Below are positions 33,204 to 45,300 of a DNA stretch of 46,864 nucleotides, piece by piece. A program made the position numbers and the translations under genes. Each line of letters begins with the position of its first letter. Within the stretch, counting starts at the first letter, position 1. The stretch covers positions 1 to 46,864 of the forward strand of contig LSSK01000940.1 in the NCBI GenBank assembly GCA_001969505.1, read 5' to 3'. This DNA comes from Zancudomyces culisetae (lineage: Eukaryota; Kickxellomycota; Harpellomycetes; Harpellales; Legeriomycetaceae). Under the pieces are notes generated by a model. That model did not search any database. It was not told where the DNA came from and was given only the letters and a program-made list of their open reading frames with translations.

Positions 33204-34871
33204 ATGTTTCATGTTTGTCGCATAGAAAAAAAAAACACACAACAAAAGGCATTAAATAAGAAAATTGGTGAAAACCGCACGAAAAAATTAATGAGCCAAA
33301 ATTCATGCAACAAGGTACCATACGAAGTTTGGTTTGAAATATTTGGCTTGCTGGAATATGCTTCGCTATTTGAATGCCAAAAAGTAAGCCTGCGTTTTAT
33401 CTTTTCGTATCAATTTAAAACTTAGCCTTAACCTTACCCCTACCCCCGAAGTGTATCTTTTATTTAAACTGTCACAAACACCGGGATATTTTTTGTACTT
33501 ATTCATTGCTTGAGCAGGTTTATAGAATAAAATATTTATTTAATGGTTTTTAAAAGTGAGAAATACTAAAGTGCTAATAAAACAATACAATTGTAGCTTT
33601 CAAAATATCTACGGGCTGTTTCAACGAGTCGAAGATATTTACTAAATATTCAACGAGATCTTTTCAAATACGAAAAAACTGCAACTTGTAATATTACCTG
33701 GAAAACAATTAGAAAGATTTACCAAAGAGAGAGGAATTGGAAAATGTTCAAACCAGTGAATCAGTATGTTAAAAAAACAAAAGACTGGAGTATTGATGAT
33801 TTTGTTCATCACTCTCCGTACACAATTGAATACAAATATCCATACATTCTTGTAAACATGGAGGACAACAGGTACAGTATACTTGAGATAAAAGACAAAG
33901 GGACAGATTCAGGGCGAATAGAAATAATAGCGAGCGAAAGGCTGTCATCAGATGTACGAGCTGTAGATTTTTGCCCGATTACCAAGGCAATTGTGTATAT
34001 AAAAGGAAATTCAGGAGTAATTGTAAAAAAAATCAATGAAAAAACACCCGCGTATGAATCACAGGGTAAAGGTTTGATTACAAGTGCAAGAATCAAGGAG
34101 GACTATGTTGCAATTGGAAAAATGAATGGAAAAGTAGTTATCATCAACTGGAAAACCCAAGACGCAATTATTTACCGCGAGACCAATAATGCAAAGGTTT
34201 GTTCCACCTGTCACTTGAGCGATGGGCTAATATTGATTATGGACAGTCACTGGAATTATAAAATAATAAAGTTGAGTGAGGATGTCGTGGTTACAGAGAG
34301 TATCGAGCTAGGAACGCTTGACGTGCCGCGAAATACACAGTCTACTTTTGAGAAGTCGGGTTATAAAGTTACTAGTATTTCTGAAAGAAAAGCCGACGAG
34401 AACAGTGCATATCCTGAGCCGCAGTCCCAACCAGAGTTTTTGCAAGTCTGGCCAGATACAAAAGATCCCAGCTCCTTTTTGGCAATTGCATGGTGTGCAA
34501 AAAAGGTTCAGTTTGCAAAAATAACTATTGCCGCTGCAGACATGCCCGTGCAAACACATACCATAAAGACGTTTTCCATAGTAGCAAATTCGGACAGCAT
34601 CTGTAGGTGCGTTCATCCAAAACGTTTGTTTATAAGCGACAATAGCTACTTGGATCCGCATACTAGATTCTGCAATTATACACTAGATGGTGATGGTACT
34701 GTACTGGACCTTGGTGTTCCTACAGTTTCTGCTTCTGAAAACTCTCCCATCTTAGATGTAGATCTGAGCGGTGTTTCTGAAGATGCTACGCCAAGTTTAT
34801 TTGCAATGGATAACGATAGTCTTGTGTCTGTTTTTAACGATGGTACTGTGTGCTACCTTTCTTTTAATTAG
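33204..34871 (+). CDS. F-box protein with a C-terminal beta-propeller-like region (two exons)
   Basis: Exons 33204-33383 (or from ATG 33291) and 33597-34871, split by a 213-nt intron (donor gtaagc, acceptor tgtag) in phase 0. This gives 484 or 455 residues. The F-box is VPYEVWFEIFGLLEYASLFECQK, continued across the intron by LSKYLRAVSTSRRYL. It is followed by TWKTIRKIYQRERNWK, a linker typical of F-box/WD40 proteins such as Met30 and FBXW relatives. The rest has repeated beta-strand blocks (VRAVDFCPITKAIVYIKG, YVAIGKMNGKVVIINWKT) like degenerate propeller blades, but few canonical WD dipeptides. F-box proteins recruit substrates to SCF ubiquitin ligases through Skp1. The substrate is unknown. 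The later ATG 33291 gives the F-box closer to the N-terminus and is my preferred start. Confidence 0.6.
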
Positions 34872-35510
34872 TTTTTATTCCTTTGGATTTTACTAGTTTA
34901 TTTGTTTTACTATTGATTGACTTGGTATGTAAGAGTACAAGTTGATATTTATTTTACAGATAATTGCATGAGCTATAAAGTTGTCAATTTTTATTAGTTT
35001 CTGGGTGGTTTTTTTCTGTTTTTTAATGTTTCTTACTTGGATTTATCAATTAGTATTTTAGTTGGAGATGGACTTGCTTCTTAGTAAAAATATTGACTGC
35101 AATTCCACAACAATAAATTAATAAAGGCTTGACAAAAGATTGATAAATCATCTGAAATGCACTTACACCAATCAGTAACAATAGCTCGATAAAATACCTA
35201 AAAAAATGTATGAACTTTACCTTTTGAATCCAGTAACTAGACTTGAAAAATAGATGAATAAATAATTAATGGAATAGTTGGGACTATGAAAATTGCAAAG
35301 CGAGCTTTATTATTGCCATTATTCAAAGTTCATTGATTTAAATTATAAATCAAAAAAAAAAAACAAGCAAATTACATGTGAACTCTAATAATTAATGCTA
35401 AATAAAAAAAGCTTACAAACAGCTATAAAAAAAATAAAGATGCATTCATTTATTCGAATCTTATGTATCAAACATACTTTCTTCAGCAAAACAGCAATGT
35501 GACTTGAGAA
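34872..35510. other. Intergenic between the F-box and seven-TM genes
   Basis: AT-rich 640 bp. Only the 3' flank of the F-box gene and the promoter of the next gene are expected; nothing else recognised. Confidence 0.55.
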
Positions 35511-37646
35511 ATGATTTTCATACAAAGAATGTTTGTAGCTTTTTTGTTACACTGTCTTGTAGTTACATATATAGACGCTTATTTTATAGATTACAGAAAT
35601 ATTACGATATCGGCAGTAAAAGTTGATGATCGTTATTCTGGGTTAGCTACAATAAAAAAGGCGAAAATTTATGAATTTATTCCCTTTGGGCTGAATGGAG
35701 ATGGAAAAAGTTCAATTTCGATGGTATTAGGAAGGGGAGTAGTTGCAGATCTTGGTAATCAAACATTCTCGACAAACACCACTGACGCAAAAGATAATTC
35801 AAACGATTCACCAAATGCGCTAAATTCGATATATCTAATTTTTGGGAATAAATACAATATTATGAAATCCCTTCGCAATTTGAAAAAAAACGTAGACTCG
35901 GATTTAAAGCAGCCAGAGGATGTTTGCATGAATTTGAAGGAATATTTTCAGACAGCCAACTTTGTTACACCTATAGGTGACCTGCAAAAAACATACAATA
36001 CTGTGTTCATGCCAATCCAAGATACAGGAGTAGAAGAGTTAAGGGTTGGTGGCGATGGAGCATTCCAACTTATCTCGAATGTCGCAACCACTACAGGGAC
36101 AGGCTGTTCGCCACCAACCGACCCTTTTTCAAACAGTACCTCCCCCCCTAAACAGGTTGTTAATACACAAGATAGTGATTTGGCAAAGAAGCAATATGAC
36201 TTGGCTGGTGGATTTGTATTTGAGTACACTATTCCTGATGGTGTAAAGGCGAATGAATATATTCTACTTACTGTTGGGTGTTTGAAAAAGGATGTAACAC
36301 TGGCTGTACGTCTTGCAGCCATAAATAAATTTTCTAACGGGGTACCCACAACGTGCTCTTCAGGAGTGCTACCAATCTGTTTATACTACAAGAACATTTT
36401 TATCACAGTATGGTCGATCGCTTCCGTGCTTAGTATGATAGTTGCTGTTAAAAATTACAAGTTTGGAAACCTAAAAGTACTAAACCTAGTCACAGCAATT
36501 CCTCTAATGCAACTGGTCGGGGTAATAATACAATACTATTATTACTTTTATAGTGGTGCTATCGATACGTATCCATCAACTTATGGCGGGGCCATGTTTG
36601 CGTTACTTCCAATGCTGTCCGAGGCAGTTATCAAAGGGTTTTCACTATCTGTCCTGTCTGTTTCCGTATTATTACTCGGAAAAGGCCAGAGTTTGGTAAG
36701 GGAGATAATGGGAAAAGCAGAGGGCTTTGCTGTTGGTGGAACAGTTATAGCTCTGATAGCATCAATATCGATTTCGGTGTTTACCTCAGGGAATAATGGA
36801 TTTCTTTTATCAATTATCTTGTTTACCGTCTTGCTCTATGCCAACAGATGTTTTATACATACAAGAAGAGTACAAAATCAGTATACCAAGAAGCTTGTTC
36901 AGTTAAACCTTCATATTCTAAATAGAATATATTACTGTTGCTCCGAGGAATTCGGTTTAATAAAACCAAATAAACACGAAAAAGAATATTTCGATGATAA
37001 CTCCGAGACAGAAGAAAACGAACGGGCTGATATGCACCTGGAGTTCCAGAATGCCCTTAAAGTAGTGGATTTTCTAACTAATAAGAACTGGAACAAGGTC
37101 CAAAAATATTCGACAGATATCCAAAACTGTTTACGACAAAATCCACAATTCAAACAACGGAACATAAGCAATGAAGTGAACGAAAAAATGGGATTTTTAC
37201 TCTCTGAAAATAACATGCTTATTTTTTTTGGAATACTTTGGTCGGTTCAACAAAAACGATTTATGCTGAAAATTATGCACTATCTTGTTTGTATAGCCTT
37301 TGGGCTACACATTACTCTCTATACTTTTGCATTGTTTCTGTCTGAAGAGCTGTATGAATATTTTAGACTGTTTACAAATGACATTACAATGTTTTTATTG
37401 TATTGCGTATTTTTCTACCTATTTGCCTCTGGTTATCTAGTCCATAAAACGCAGCCAACAATTCCACTAAATTCGACAGTTGAACTAGCAAATATCTACA
37501 AAAACTACTTGGATAGTGCAAACCAACAGCCCAACACTGAACAACTGGGGTACACAGTTAGATTGTTGATTTGGCTTGGAATAATAACTCCTCAGAAAAC
37601 TAACGACAAGTCTGGTTCAATAGTGTTACCACTACCTTTGCTCTAA
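35511..37646 (+). CDS. Signal-peptide-bearing seven-transmembrane protein, family unrecognised
   Basis: Intronless, 711 residues. Signal peptide at 1-23 (hydrophobic MFVAFLLHCLVVTYI), then about 270 luminal residues with several Asn-x-Ser/Thr sites (for example NQT at 83-85, NTT at 89-91, NST at 208-210) and paired cysteines (139, 199, 257, 282, 290). Seven hydrophobic helices follow: about 296-313, 325-347, 359-389, 406-425, 429-447, 586-610 and 624-645. The loop between TM5 and TM6 is about 135 residues, charged and acidic at 490-506. A luminal ectodomain followed by 7TM recalls the GOST group (GPR107/TMEM87/PTM1), which acts in Golgi-to-membrane traffic. However, GOST loops are short and I see no diagnostic motif, so I leave the family open. 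The tail is short and polar. Confidence 0.65.
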   Translation: MIFIQRMFVAFLLHCLVVTYIDAYFIDYRNITISAVKVDDRYSGLATIKKAKIYEFIPFGLNGDGKSSISMVLGRGVVADLGNQTFSTNTTDAKDNSNDSPNALNSIYLIFGNKYNIMKSLRNLKKNVDSDLKQPEDVCMNLKEYFQTANFVTPIGDLQKTYNTVFMPIQDTGVEELRVGGDGAFQLISNVATTTGTGCSPPTDPFSNSTSPPKQVVNTQDSDLAKKQYDLAGGFVFEYTIPDGVKANEYILLTVGCLKKDVTLAVRLAAINKFSNGVPTTCSSGVLPICLYYKNIFITVWSIASVLSMIVAVKNYKFGNLKVLNLVTAIPLMQLVGVIIQYYYYFYSGAIDTYPSTYGGAMFALLPMLSEAVIKGFSLSVLSVSVLLLGKGQSLVREIMGKAEGFAVGGTVIALIASISISVFTSGNNGFLLSIILFTVLLYANRCFIHTRRVQNQYTKKLVQLNLHILNRIYYCCSEEFGLIKPNKHEKEYFDDNSETEENERADMHLEFQNALKVVDFLTNKNWNKVQKYSTDIQNCLRQNPQFKQRNISNEVNEKMGFLLSENNMLIFFGILWSVQQKRFMLKIMHYLVCIAFGLHITLYTFALFLSEELYEYFRLFTNDITMFLLYCVFFYLFASGYLVHKTQPTIPLNSTVELANIYKNYLDSANQQPNTEQLGYTVRLLIWLGIITPQKTNDKSGSIVLPLPLL

Positions 37647-37829
37647 CTTGGCCAATATTTCTTTTCATGTCTTTATCTTTTTTTTTTTGTAGATTTATAA
37701 ATGGGCATATCAACTAGATTGAGCAAGATATTAGGCCATTCAAGGCTCAAAAACACACTTCCCATTAAACCACTAAATAAAATAAATACAATACATTGCC
37801 ACTGGTAAGGTATGTTGGGGAAAATGCTT

Positions 37830-39126
37830 TTATTTGTTAATTTCAAATATCAGAGTGGGGAACTCGATCAAAGTCAGATCTTTCAATACATCTCTAAGTG
37901 TGCTCTCTTTGTTTATTTCAAGTAGTTTTTCGCCCTAAAGTTAATCGAGATAGTAGTAGAGTATAAATTAGTGTTCATAATGGAAAAAAAAAACAAACTG
38001 ATGAAAATGGTTCCCAGAGTAATACTTACCTTTGTGAATGGCAAGGAAATATAAAATCCAACATTGTCAATACTGTCTCCGCAAGAATCGGCAAAATTTT
38101 TGATTTTTTCCATTTCTTCAAGAGAAAGACTACTAGCAAAGTTAGGATCTCCAAGAGCTTTGAGTTTACCCACTGTCGTCTTTGGCAGCGGAATAGAGTC
38201 TTTTTGAAGAGTAACTAGCTCTATATTGCTATTTACACACTTATCCGACAGTTCAACACCTGTTTTCGAATTTCCCTCACATTTTTTGGTCGTTTTCTCT
38301 ATGGGGTTATCTTTAATCGTATTTCTATAACAGTTCCATATTTTTTCGATTTTTGTATCATCAGGAACAGAATTTTCGAATATTTTGATTGTTGTATTAT
38401 CAGAATGATTAGTATCTGTTTGATCCTTTCTTCTAATTATAATTTCAAGTGTCCAAAAAAATGTTTGTTTCCTAAAATGCAGTAAACAACATGGTTTGGG
38501 TTAATAAATATGAAGTATATACTAAAATAGCCTAGTAAAGAGGTAAATTTGAGCATATTATGTATTTCGCTTACTTTATGTTGTAGTATGAATGGTTTAA
38601 TTCCCGCCGTTTCATACCTGTTGGCATAAAGGTTATGTTAGTATTGTACTTTTTTTTGGTGTTTAGCTTTAGGATCTTGTTTTTTTTGCTGGAATTCAAC
38701 AACGAATCTTCGGACCTGGGTTGTGTGTCGTCATCACACATTCTGTCATTCTTTCGTTTACCAGCCCTTTGTAAATACCTTTTTTTACTCGATTCATCAA
38801 TTAAATCAGATCTTTCTACATTGTCTCTGACCCTTTTCAGCTCTTGGATATAGTGAATATCTTGCATTAAATTGTTTAGATCGTATTCTTTTAATTTTAC
38901 AAACTTGGATTTATCGCGTTCTCCACTACACCCATAATCCTCCTTGTGTCTTTTAACACAAGCCAAACTACAGCTCTTCCTAAGACATCGAGGACATTTG
39001 TATTTACTTTTACCCGCTGAACAAACACTGCATTTGTCTTTATTATATTTGAAATTTAAAAATCACAACGATTAGAATATCAAATAAAATATAAACATAT
39101 ATTAAGTACTTACCAATTTCGCTCAT
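37830..39126 (-). CDS. BCD1: Box C/D snoRNA assembly factor Bcd1 (ZNHIT6-type, four exons)
   Basis: Splice model 39126-39114, 39037-38575, 38471-38030, 37934-37830; 1023 nt, 340 residues, all donors GTAAGT/GTAAGC. The first exon encodes only MSEI plus one base. A zf-HIT domain opens the protein: C7-x2-C10, C19-x2-C22, C27-x3-C31, H35, C41 (KCPRCLRKSC, then ACVKRHKEDYGCSG). The family signature continues with NLMQDIHYIQELKRV, ITFMPTGMKRRELNHS and FFWTLEIII, then SVPDD and a C-terminal LLEINKEST...LIEFPTLIFEI that matches the end of ZNHIT6. Bcd1 is essential in yeast for box C/D snoRNP assembly in the nucleus. It is about average in length for fungi. It converges on the seven-TM gene with 183 bp between stops. 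Confidence 0.88.
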
Positions 39127-40876
39127 CGCAATGTAGTGTGTTTTTAAATATACAAGAGTCGAATTTTTCGTTGGTACCACTTTTACCTATCTTAAAAAAA
39201 GTAAGAATTACTATACCCCTTATAAAGACGTTTTTGTTGTAAAAATTTTTTTTGCTTAAAATATTCATATTTATTTTCAAATTCTCACAAATCCAAATAA
39301 CGATATTTTTGAATAATACACCATTTAACATTTAGCCACAGTTAATAAAAACACATACTAAACTCTCAAAATAAACGAAGCACTACGAGCCAAACTTTTT
39401 CTGATCTATTCTAATATATGTTTTTTATATGAAATTTTAAATGGTACTAGACCCGATGTGAATAATATAGCCCATAAAAAGATAAATAAAATCGCACCAT
39501 TAAGATCATCAGACATCTAACTTTGGTCGTGTAACAACACATCTATTTATTTTTAGAGGGCTATATATTTGTATTTTATGTTTGAATAAAAAATTATCAA
39601 ACAAAATAGATAAAGTTTATTAAAATCTACAGAGCATGGAGGGAGGGAGGTCGTCAAATTATTACATGTTAGGATATGTATATTTCTAATATCAAAACAC
39701 TGTTCTTTCCAAACAAACAACTTTACAAAAACTGGATGTACTTTATTTTCAAAGTACTGAAAATTTTTACACAAGTTTATACTTTATGATTCAGGTAATA
39801 TCACATGCTTCACAAATATTTTAGAGAATTATTCTAGATACTTGTGATTGTTTAATAGCTGATATCATTGCACCTATCACCACTTGTATTTATTATATTT
39901 TTTATTAAACAACTAGCTTTGGCCATACTAACTATTGGATAAAAAATGGAAAAGACATTGTAGGAACTTTAGAGATGCATTTAATAAAGTGTGCTTTTAT
40001 TATTAAAATATTACTCTCATGAACTATTTAGACTTCACTACAGTCGGCTAGAATGAGTAAAAATGAGGTAGGTTAAACTTGCAGATAAAGTTTTGCATAA
40101 TAACTCGAAAACTCTGTTCATTCAACAGTCATATCTGTATTGGTCTAGATCAATATGGCTGACCTTGACTATTAGTTTTAATAATTTTATTTTTCTTGTT
40201 CTGTGAACTTCAAAATATCCGATAAATAAAAATGATAACAAAGTTATGTTAACTATATATATTACAAATTCTAGGCATTTGAAGGTAAGAAAAATAGATC
40301 GCCCTTGCGAATTGACTTGTCTTTACTGTATAACTGTCCGGATTATTTTTAATTTAATAGTTTGAAAAATGAACAACACTTAATATGAAAAACGAGTGTT
40401 TGGGTAGTTACTGAATTTTATGTCCAGAAATAGACTTGAATACCGATACACTATTGCCATGAATGAAAAAGTCAATTCTTTTTCGGAGATACAACAAAAA
40501 ACTAACTTAGCATGATCTAGAATGAAGATCAATGAATAATTGAACTTTATTTATGCTTTTCACTTTTTTATGAACAATTTATTTAAATGATACGTTCATT
40601 TTATAATAATCTGAACACCTAGACGTTGTAAGAAATTAATAGGACTATGAAGTTAATTGGCAACTTTAGTAGATAATAAATACAAAATTTTAAACGTCAT
40701 ACCTATTCCGATATTTGTGGATACAGATATTTATATAGTAGATAATTTTAAACAATTCCCTAATCTGTGAAAAGTATAAAAGGTTAACCCGTTTCAGCGT
40801 CAAAAGAAGCTACATCGAATTCCCTTTAAACCTAGCAGTTTAAACTAGAATAGAAAAAATAAATCAAATACCAAAA
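39127..40876. other. 1.75 kb AT-rich intergenic, BCD1 to first secreted protein
   Basis: Divergent neighbours, so both promoters lie here. No further gene was supported. A TATA-type element sits at 40770. Confidence 0.55.
40770..40782 (+). promoter_or_regulatory. TATA-type promoter element shared with the second secreted-protein gene
   Basis: AAAAGTATAAAAG, 95 nt before the ATG at 40877. The same 13 bases occur upstream of the gene at 46636. Confidence 0.6.
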
Positions 40877-41347
40877 ATGATCAAATCGGTAATTCTCAGC
40901 ACTCTGGTAGCTAGCTCAGCCTTAGCTTTCAATTCACAGAATGCACAGAACCAAACTTTACAAGGAGCAGGTGAAAACAATGTGCTAGAATCCAACTTCA
41001 ACGAAATGGATTATGAACACAGTCCCAGACGCAAAAAAATGACAGTTGAACTGTTCCGTGTCGGCTCCGGCTATTGGGAACCACTCCGTGTCGGCCGCGA
41101 CCCTTCACAAACACAAGGTACTTTCAATATCAAAGCGAATAAGTGTTATGCAGCACCGGAGTTTGCAGCTGTAAAAATGAGTGGCAACCATATCAACAAA
41201 GGTGCATTCTTGGCATGCAAAGAGGCCAATTGTGGAGGTGTTTGCTATATCCATCACATGAATCAAGGAAGTTCAATTAATGAATTATGGTTTGCTCTTG
41301 GTAATAAATTTGCAGTATCTTATTCTTGGATTGCTCCATACTTTTAA
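40877..41347 (+). CDS. Small secreted pro-protein, four cysteines, function unknown
   Basis: 156 residues, intronless. Signal peptide at about 1-17 (MIKSVILSTLVASSALA), an acidic/Asn-rich pro-segment (18-50), then PRRKK (50-54), a likely Kex2-type processing site. The mature part would be about 100 residues starting TVELFRVGSGYWEPLRVG, with Cys90, 114, 119 and 123 in a CxxxxCxxxC cluster (ACKEANCGGVC) and several aromatics. The pattern of short beta strands around Gly vaguely recalls beta/gamma-crystallin-like folds, but no motif proves it. The gene is isolated in AT-rich DNA, has its own TATA-type element and an AAAAATG start context, and its body is more GC-rich than its flanks, which supports it being real. 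Size, secretion and cysteines are like fungal effector or cell-surface proteins; that role is a guess. Confidence 0.75.
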   Translation: MIKSVILSTLVASSALAFNSQNAQNQTLQGAGENNVLESNFNEMDYEHSPRRKKMTVELFRVGSGYWEPLRVGRDPSQTQGTFNIKANKCYAAPEFAAVKMSGNHINKGAFLACKEANCGGVCYIHHMNQGSSINELWFALGNKFAVSYSWIAPYF

Positions 41348-42233
41348 AAGTTTTAATTCAAAGCAACTAGGCTAGATATTTTTAGATTATAGATCTACTT
41401 AGAACAGTTAGATAAACAAATAACTTGCAGTCAAACAATTCAAACAATTTTTTAAACTCATGCATATAGTTATAGTTTGGAATGATGGTGTGATAGAAAT
41501 ACCGCTTTGATCAATGGCTAGTATGTAGCAAATGGGTTAAATACAACTCAAGTAGGGTAGAAATAGTGTTATTTTTAAAACGAGAAATGTGAATATTGGT
41601 AACAAAAGTAGTAGTTTCTATACATGAAGTGTTCCTGTATTTAGATATTTTGATTATTTCTTTTGAAGCTTAAATCGATAAGTAGGTTGGATAGAATGAG
41701 AAATGAGCTTTCAGTATGATTACACTACAATTTGTAAAATACATGAACTATAACTTTTTCTGGTGAAATCGCAATTTTTTTGAAATTGTATGTTTAATAA
41801 TAATATGTTTAGTTGAATGAAATGAAAACTTATTATTATTATGCGAAAATCCAGATACTATTATGTCCCATCCAATTCCCACCCACACCTAGCTCAACGA
41901 TGGTAAAGATTCATCAGGAAACAGGGGACATCAGTTTATATATGGTTTAAATTTATTTTATTTAGTTAGTTTTACTTATTTTATAAAATTTATACAGTGA
42001 TGTCTGTCATTACGTATAAAGTTTCTAAATTTAAACACTCTTTTTATCGATTTAATTTTTTACCAAATTTTAAGGTTATGATTAATCGATAAAAATAGTA
42101 TCTAGGAAAGAATTTTCGATTTATAATAAAGATTGGTACACATAACTGTATCTGGATAAGTGAAGCATAATAAACTAATAAGCTTATTTCATTATTTTAT
42201 ACCTTATATTGATATTCTTTTAAAATTCATAAT

Positions 42234-42385
42234 GTGTATCAATATAAATGTTTTTAACTAATAATTAAATAATAATTAACCAACATATACTTATAATTAC
42301 TTAATTTTAATGATACACATGTAATAATATTAGTATTATTAATTATATTGATTTTAATATACAATACTTTATGATACATGTGTAT
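42234..42385. repeat. Inverted TGATACACATGT-type copies in AT-rich DNA
   Basis: TGTGTATCA (42234-42242) is the reverse complement of TGATACACA (42311-42319). ATACACATGT (42313-42322) is the reverse complement of ACATGTGTAT (42376-42385). Another TGATACA lies at 42464. Confidence 0.7.
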
Positions 42386-45300
42386 TCATAACAATCCTAA
42401 AACAATTAATAGTTTTAAATAATAATCTATTAATATCACTTTCATTATATACATAATATATGATGATACATTTTTATTATATTGGTTATCAATATTAAAA
42501 TTTTATTTTTTATATATAAATATTGTTATGTTACATGTGATGCATAACATTATTGCCCTAATGAATAGCTCTATTTTTTTGTCAATAAATAGATTCTATC
42601 AAGCCTCCATTTTGGCGTTAGTACTAATAAAAACAAATAATTTAAAAGTGTACAATAACTTGGCTTAAGATGAAATCAATCATATATTTAATTAGTTTAA
42701 CCTAATTCTCCGTTTTTTCAAAACGCATTTTGATTATATATTGGGCGAAACTTCGCTAGGTAACTAATAATACTAAGGTACGATAAAATATTGATATGCT
42801 TACTAAATGGGTCATCTTTAAAGCAAACATTATGAAGACTGTGTAGGGGTTGTCTTTGTTACTTTATGTATTACATATCACTACGTAGACTTGAGAAGAC
42901 TCTTTATACAACACTATAAAATCTTATCTCGAGTTTAGATTCACAAAATTTAAATAAATACAAAATGAGAAAACAAAATAAAGATTTATTATTATTTAGC
43001 GTTTTTTCTTTACTATACTTACTTAATAATTTTATATAGCTTAAAAACGACACTACGAGTACTACATACGCAGTACTTGTTTAAGTCTATACAAAGAGAT
43101 GATAAGGGGACTGCAATGGCAGTGCGAACTAGATTTTATTTAGAAAAAATTTCAATGATTTTTTAGATAGGATTTGAAGTTTCGAAGCACCCAATAAAAT
43201 GATACACTCACAATAGCTACCATCTTCTTGAAATTTATTAAATTAAACTATTTAAAATTTTTTAATATACTATTATTTTGCAAAACTAACTGATTGCTAT
43301 ACCATTCAATGGATATGTTTTCTTTGATTATTTAGCTGCAAAATTTTAACAGTGAACAAGACTACCATAAAGTATCTAACTGTGAAGCCATGAGAATTTG
43401 AAGGCCTGGATCCAAGTTAAGCATAAAATGTGCTCCAACATTCATAAAAGGTTTCAACAACTTCCAATAAACAATCCAGAGTCTCTTTGAATTTTTCCAC
43501 CACCATTAGAACGCTGTTGTCACCTTATTGTACTTTCACTGAGTGGCTTTCATGTGAAGCGAGTAATGCGAGCAAAGCCCAATACTTTTGATCTTGAATA
43601 TGTCCATTATCTTTTTGATCTTTATTGGTTGTAGTATTTGATTGAAATATACTGTTATATAGTGGCCACACCAACCTCTAGCCATCATATAACATATTTT
43701 TTACCTATTAACAACCTACTATTTAATCAAAACAGTATTCTTACCATTTAATATATTTTAACAATTATTATAGGAGATTCAGTTTATTTTATGTTGCCTA
43801 GTTTTTTTTATCCTCCTGGATTTTTTTTACAGCAACAGTCTAGTTTAATATTTATTTAGAGTTTACTTTTAATTTATATTAATTAATTTACTAGGTCTTA
43901 AGTAAATAATACACGGTTATAAAAAGTATAAATGGTATAAGGTTTTTCTGTGCTAATGAGTTATCAAATAAACACAATACAATAACATTTGGTCTATTTA
44001 TTAAATGAAATAGTTACTATAGTGAAAACTTATAAAATATAGTACTTATTATAGTTTTTCTATCATAATAAATATAATTTAACTAATAAGCGAAGTAAAA
44101 CCTGTATTTCGCTATCAATACCATATCAATACCGTCACAAATGGATTTAAATATTACATTTTTACCATCCTTTTCGAACGTAGATGGACTTAGATATTTA
44201 CGTAATCCTCTTTATACATTTAAATTTTGCTGTAACTTTGACAAATATTTTCTAAAAATCATACCAAAATATATATTTTAAGGCCTATATGATTTTTTTA
44301 CGGAGCAATAGTCTCATCAAAATATACGCAGCACATGGAGTATATTACTTCCAAGTTACTATGAGAAACTTCCTATCTCATTTTTTGTTTTTCCAGATTG
44401 ACTTCAGATGGACGCCTACATATTATTTAGCAAATGAAGGCTAAAGCTTTGAAGATTAAGTAAAGGCGAATGTAAAGGAAGAGAATAATTTCGAATATTA
44501 CTATTATTTGTAATAAAGAGCCCTATTGGTCAGCGTTTAACATAAAAATTAAGCGTAAACTCACAGCTTGTGAATGTGATCATTAACGATATTAGATGTT
44601 GGAGTGGTACTTAACCTAATAGAGCGGCATAAAAGAATAGTGAAGTTAACAGTGTCAAAGTAGATAATGTACATGTATGAGTATTTATAAGTACAAGAGA
44701 TATTATTGGGATGAAAGATAATCTGAGTGATAGGCCAAGAATTACAAAGAAAATTAACTTGGGATAGGTAATCATAGAGAATGTATTGGTCTCTAAGGAG
44801 CTCTCCATATTATATGAAAAAAGTTAATTTTATAAAAGTATTATGTTGTTGATCCTACTGCTGGTAGGGAGGAAGGATTACAGTTCAAACTTTTTGAAAT
44901 TCTTCGGAATTAAAATGCAATTTAAAACAGAGCGAAAATACTCTCATCACTACCTAGTTTAAAAACAAATATCGTAGTTCCACTTTCCCATGTATCAATA
45001 TCCTAATCATACGGAAACTCTAGAAAATCACCAGTAATATTAGGAATGAGAAGAACGAAAAACAGGGGAAAAGAAACTGTGAGAAAAACGGTTACTATTC
45101 TGGAGGATTAATTTTTCAACTTTTTTAATATTTAAACTACAAATTCGTTTTACTAAACTAGACGTCATTAAGGCTCAATGATATTTAATTCAACAGCCCG
45201 AATCGGTCTTTTCTATAGTTTTGATAATCAAATATTCGGAAGTATATAATGATAAATAACGAAAATTACAAGGTGTGCCCATTAATTAAATAAAGATGGG

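Noticed and set aside
44611-44808. 65-codon hydrophobic minus-strand frame in the AT desert
   Set aside because: It could be a small membrane protein, but it lacks any support beyond length, which is near chance for such DNA.
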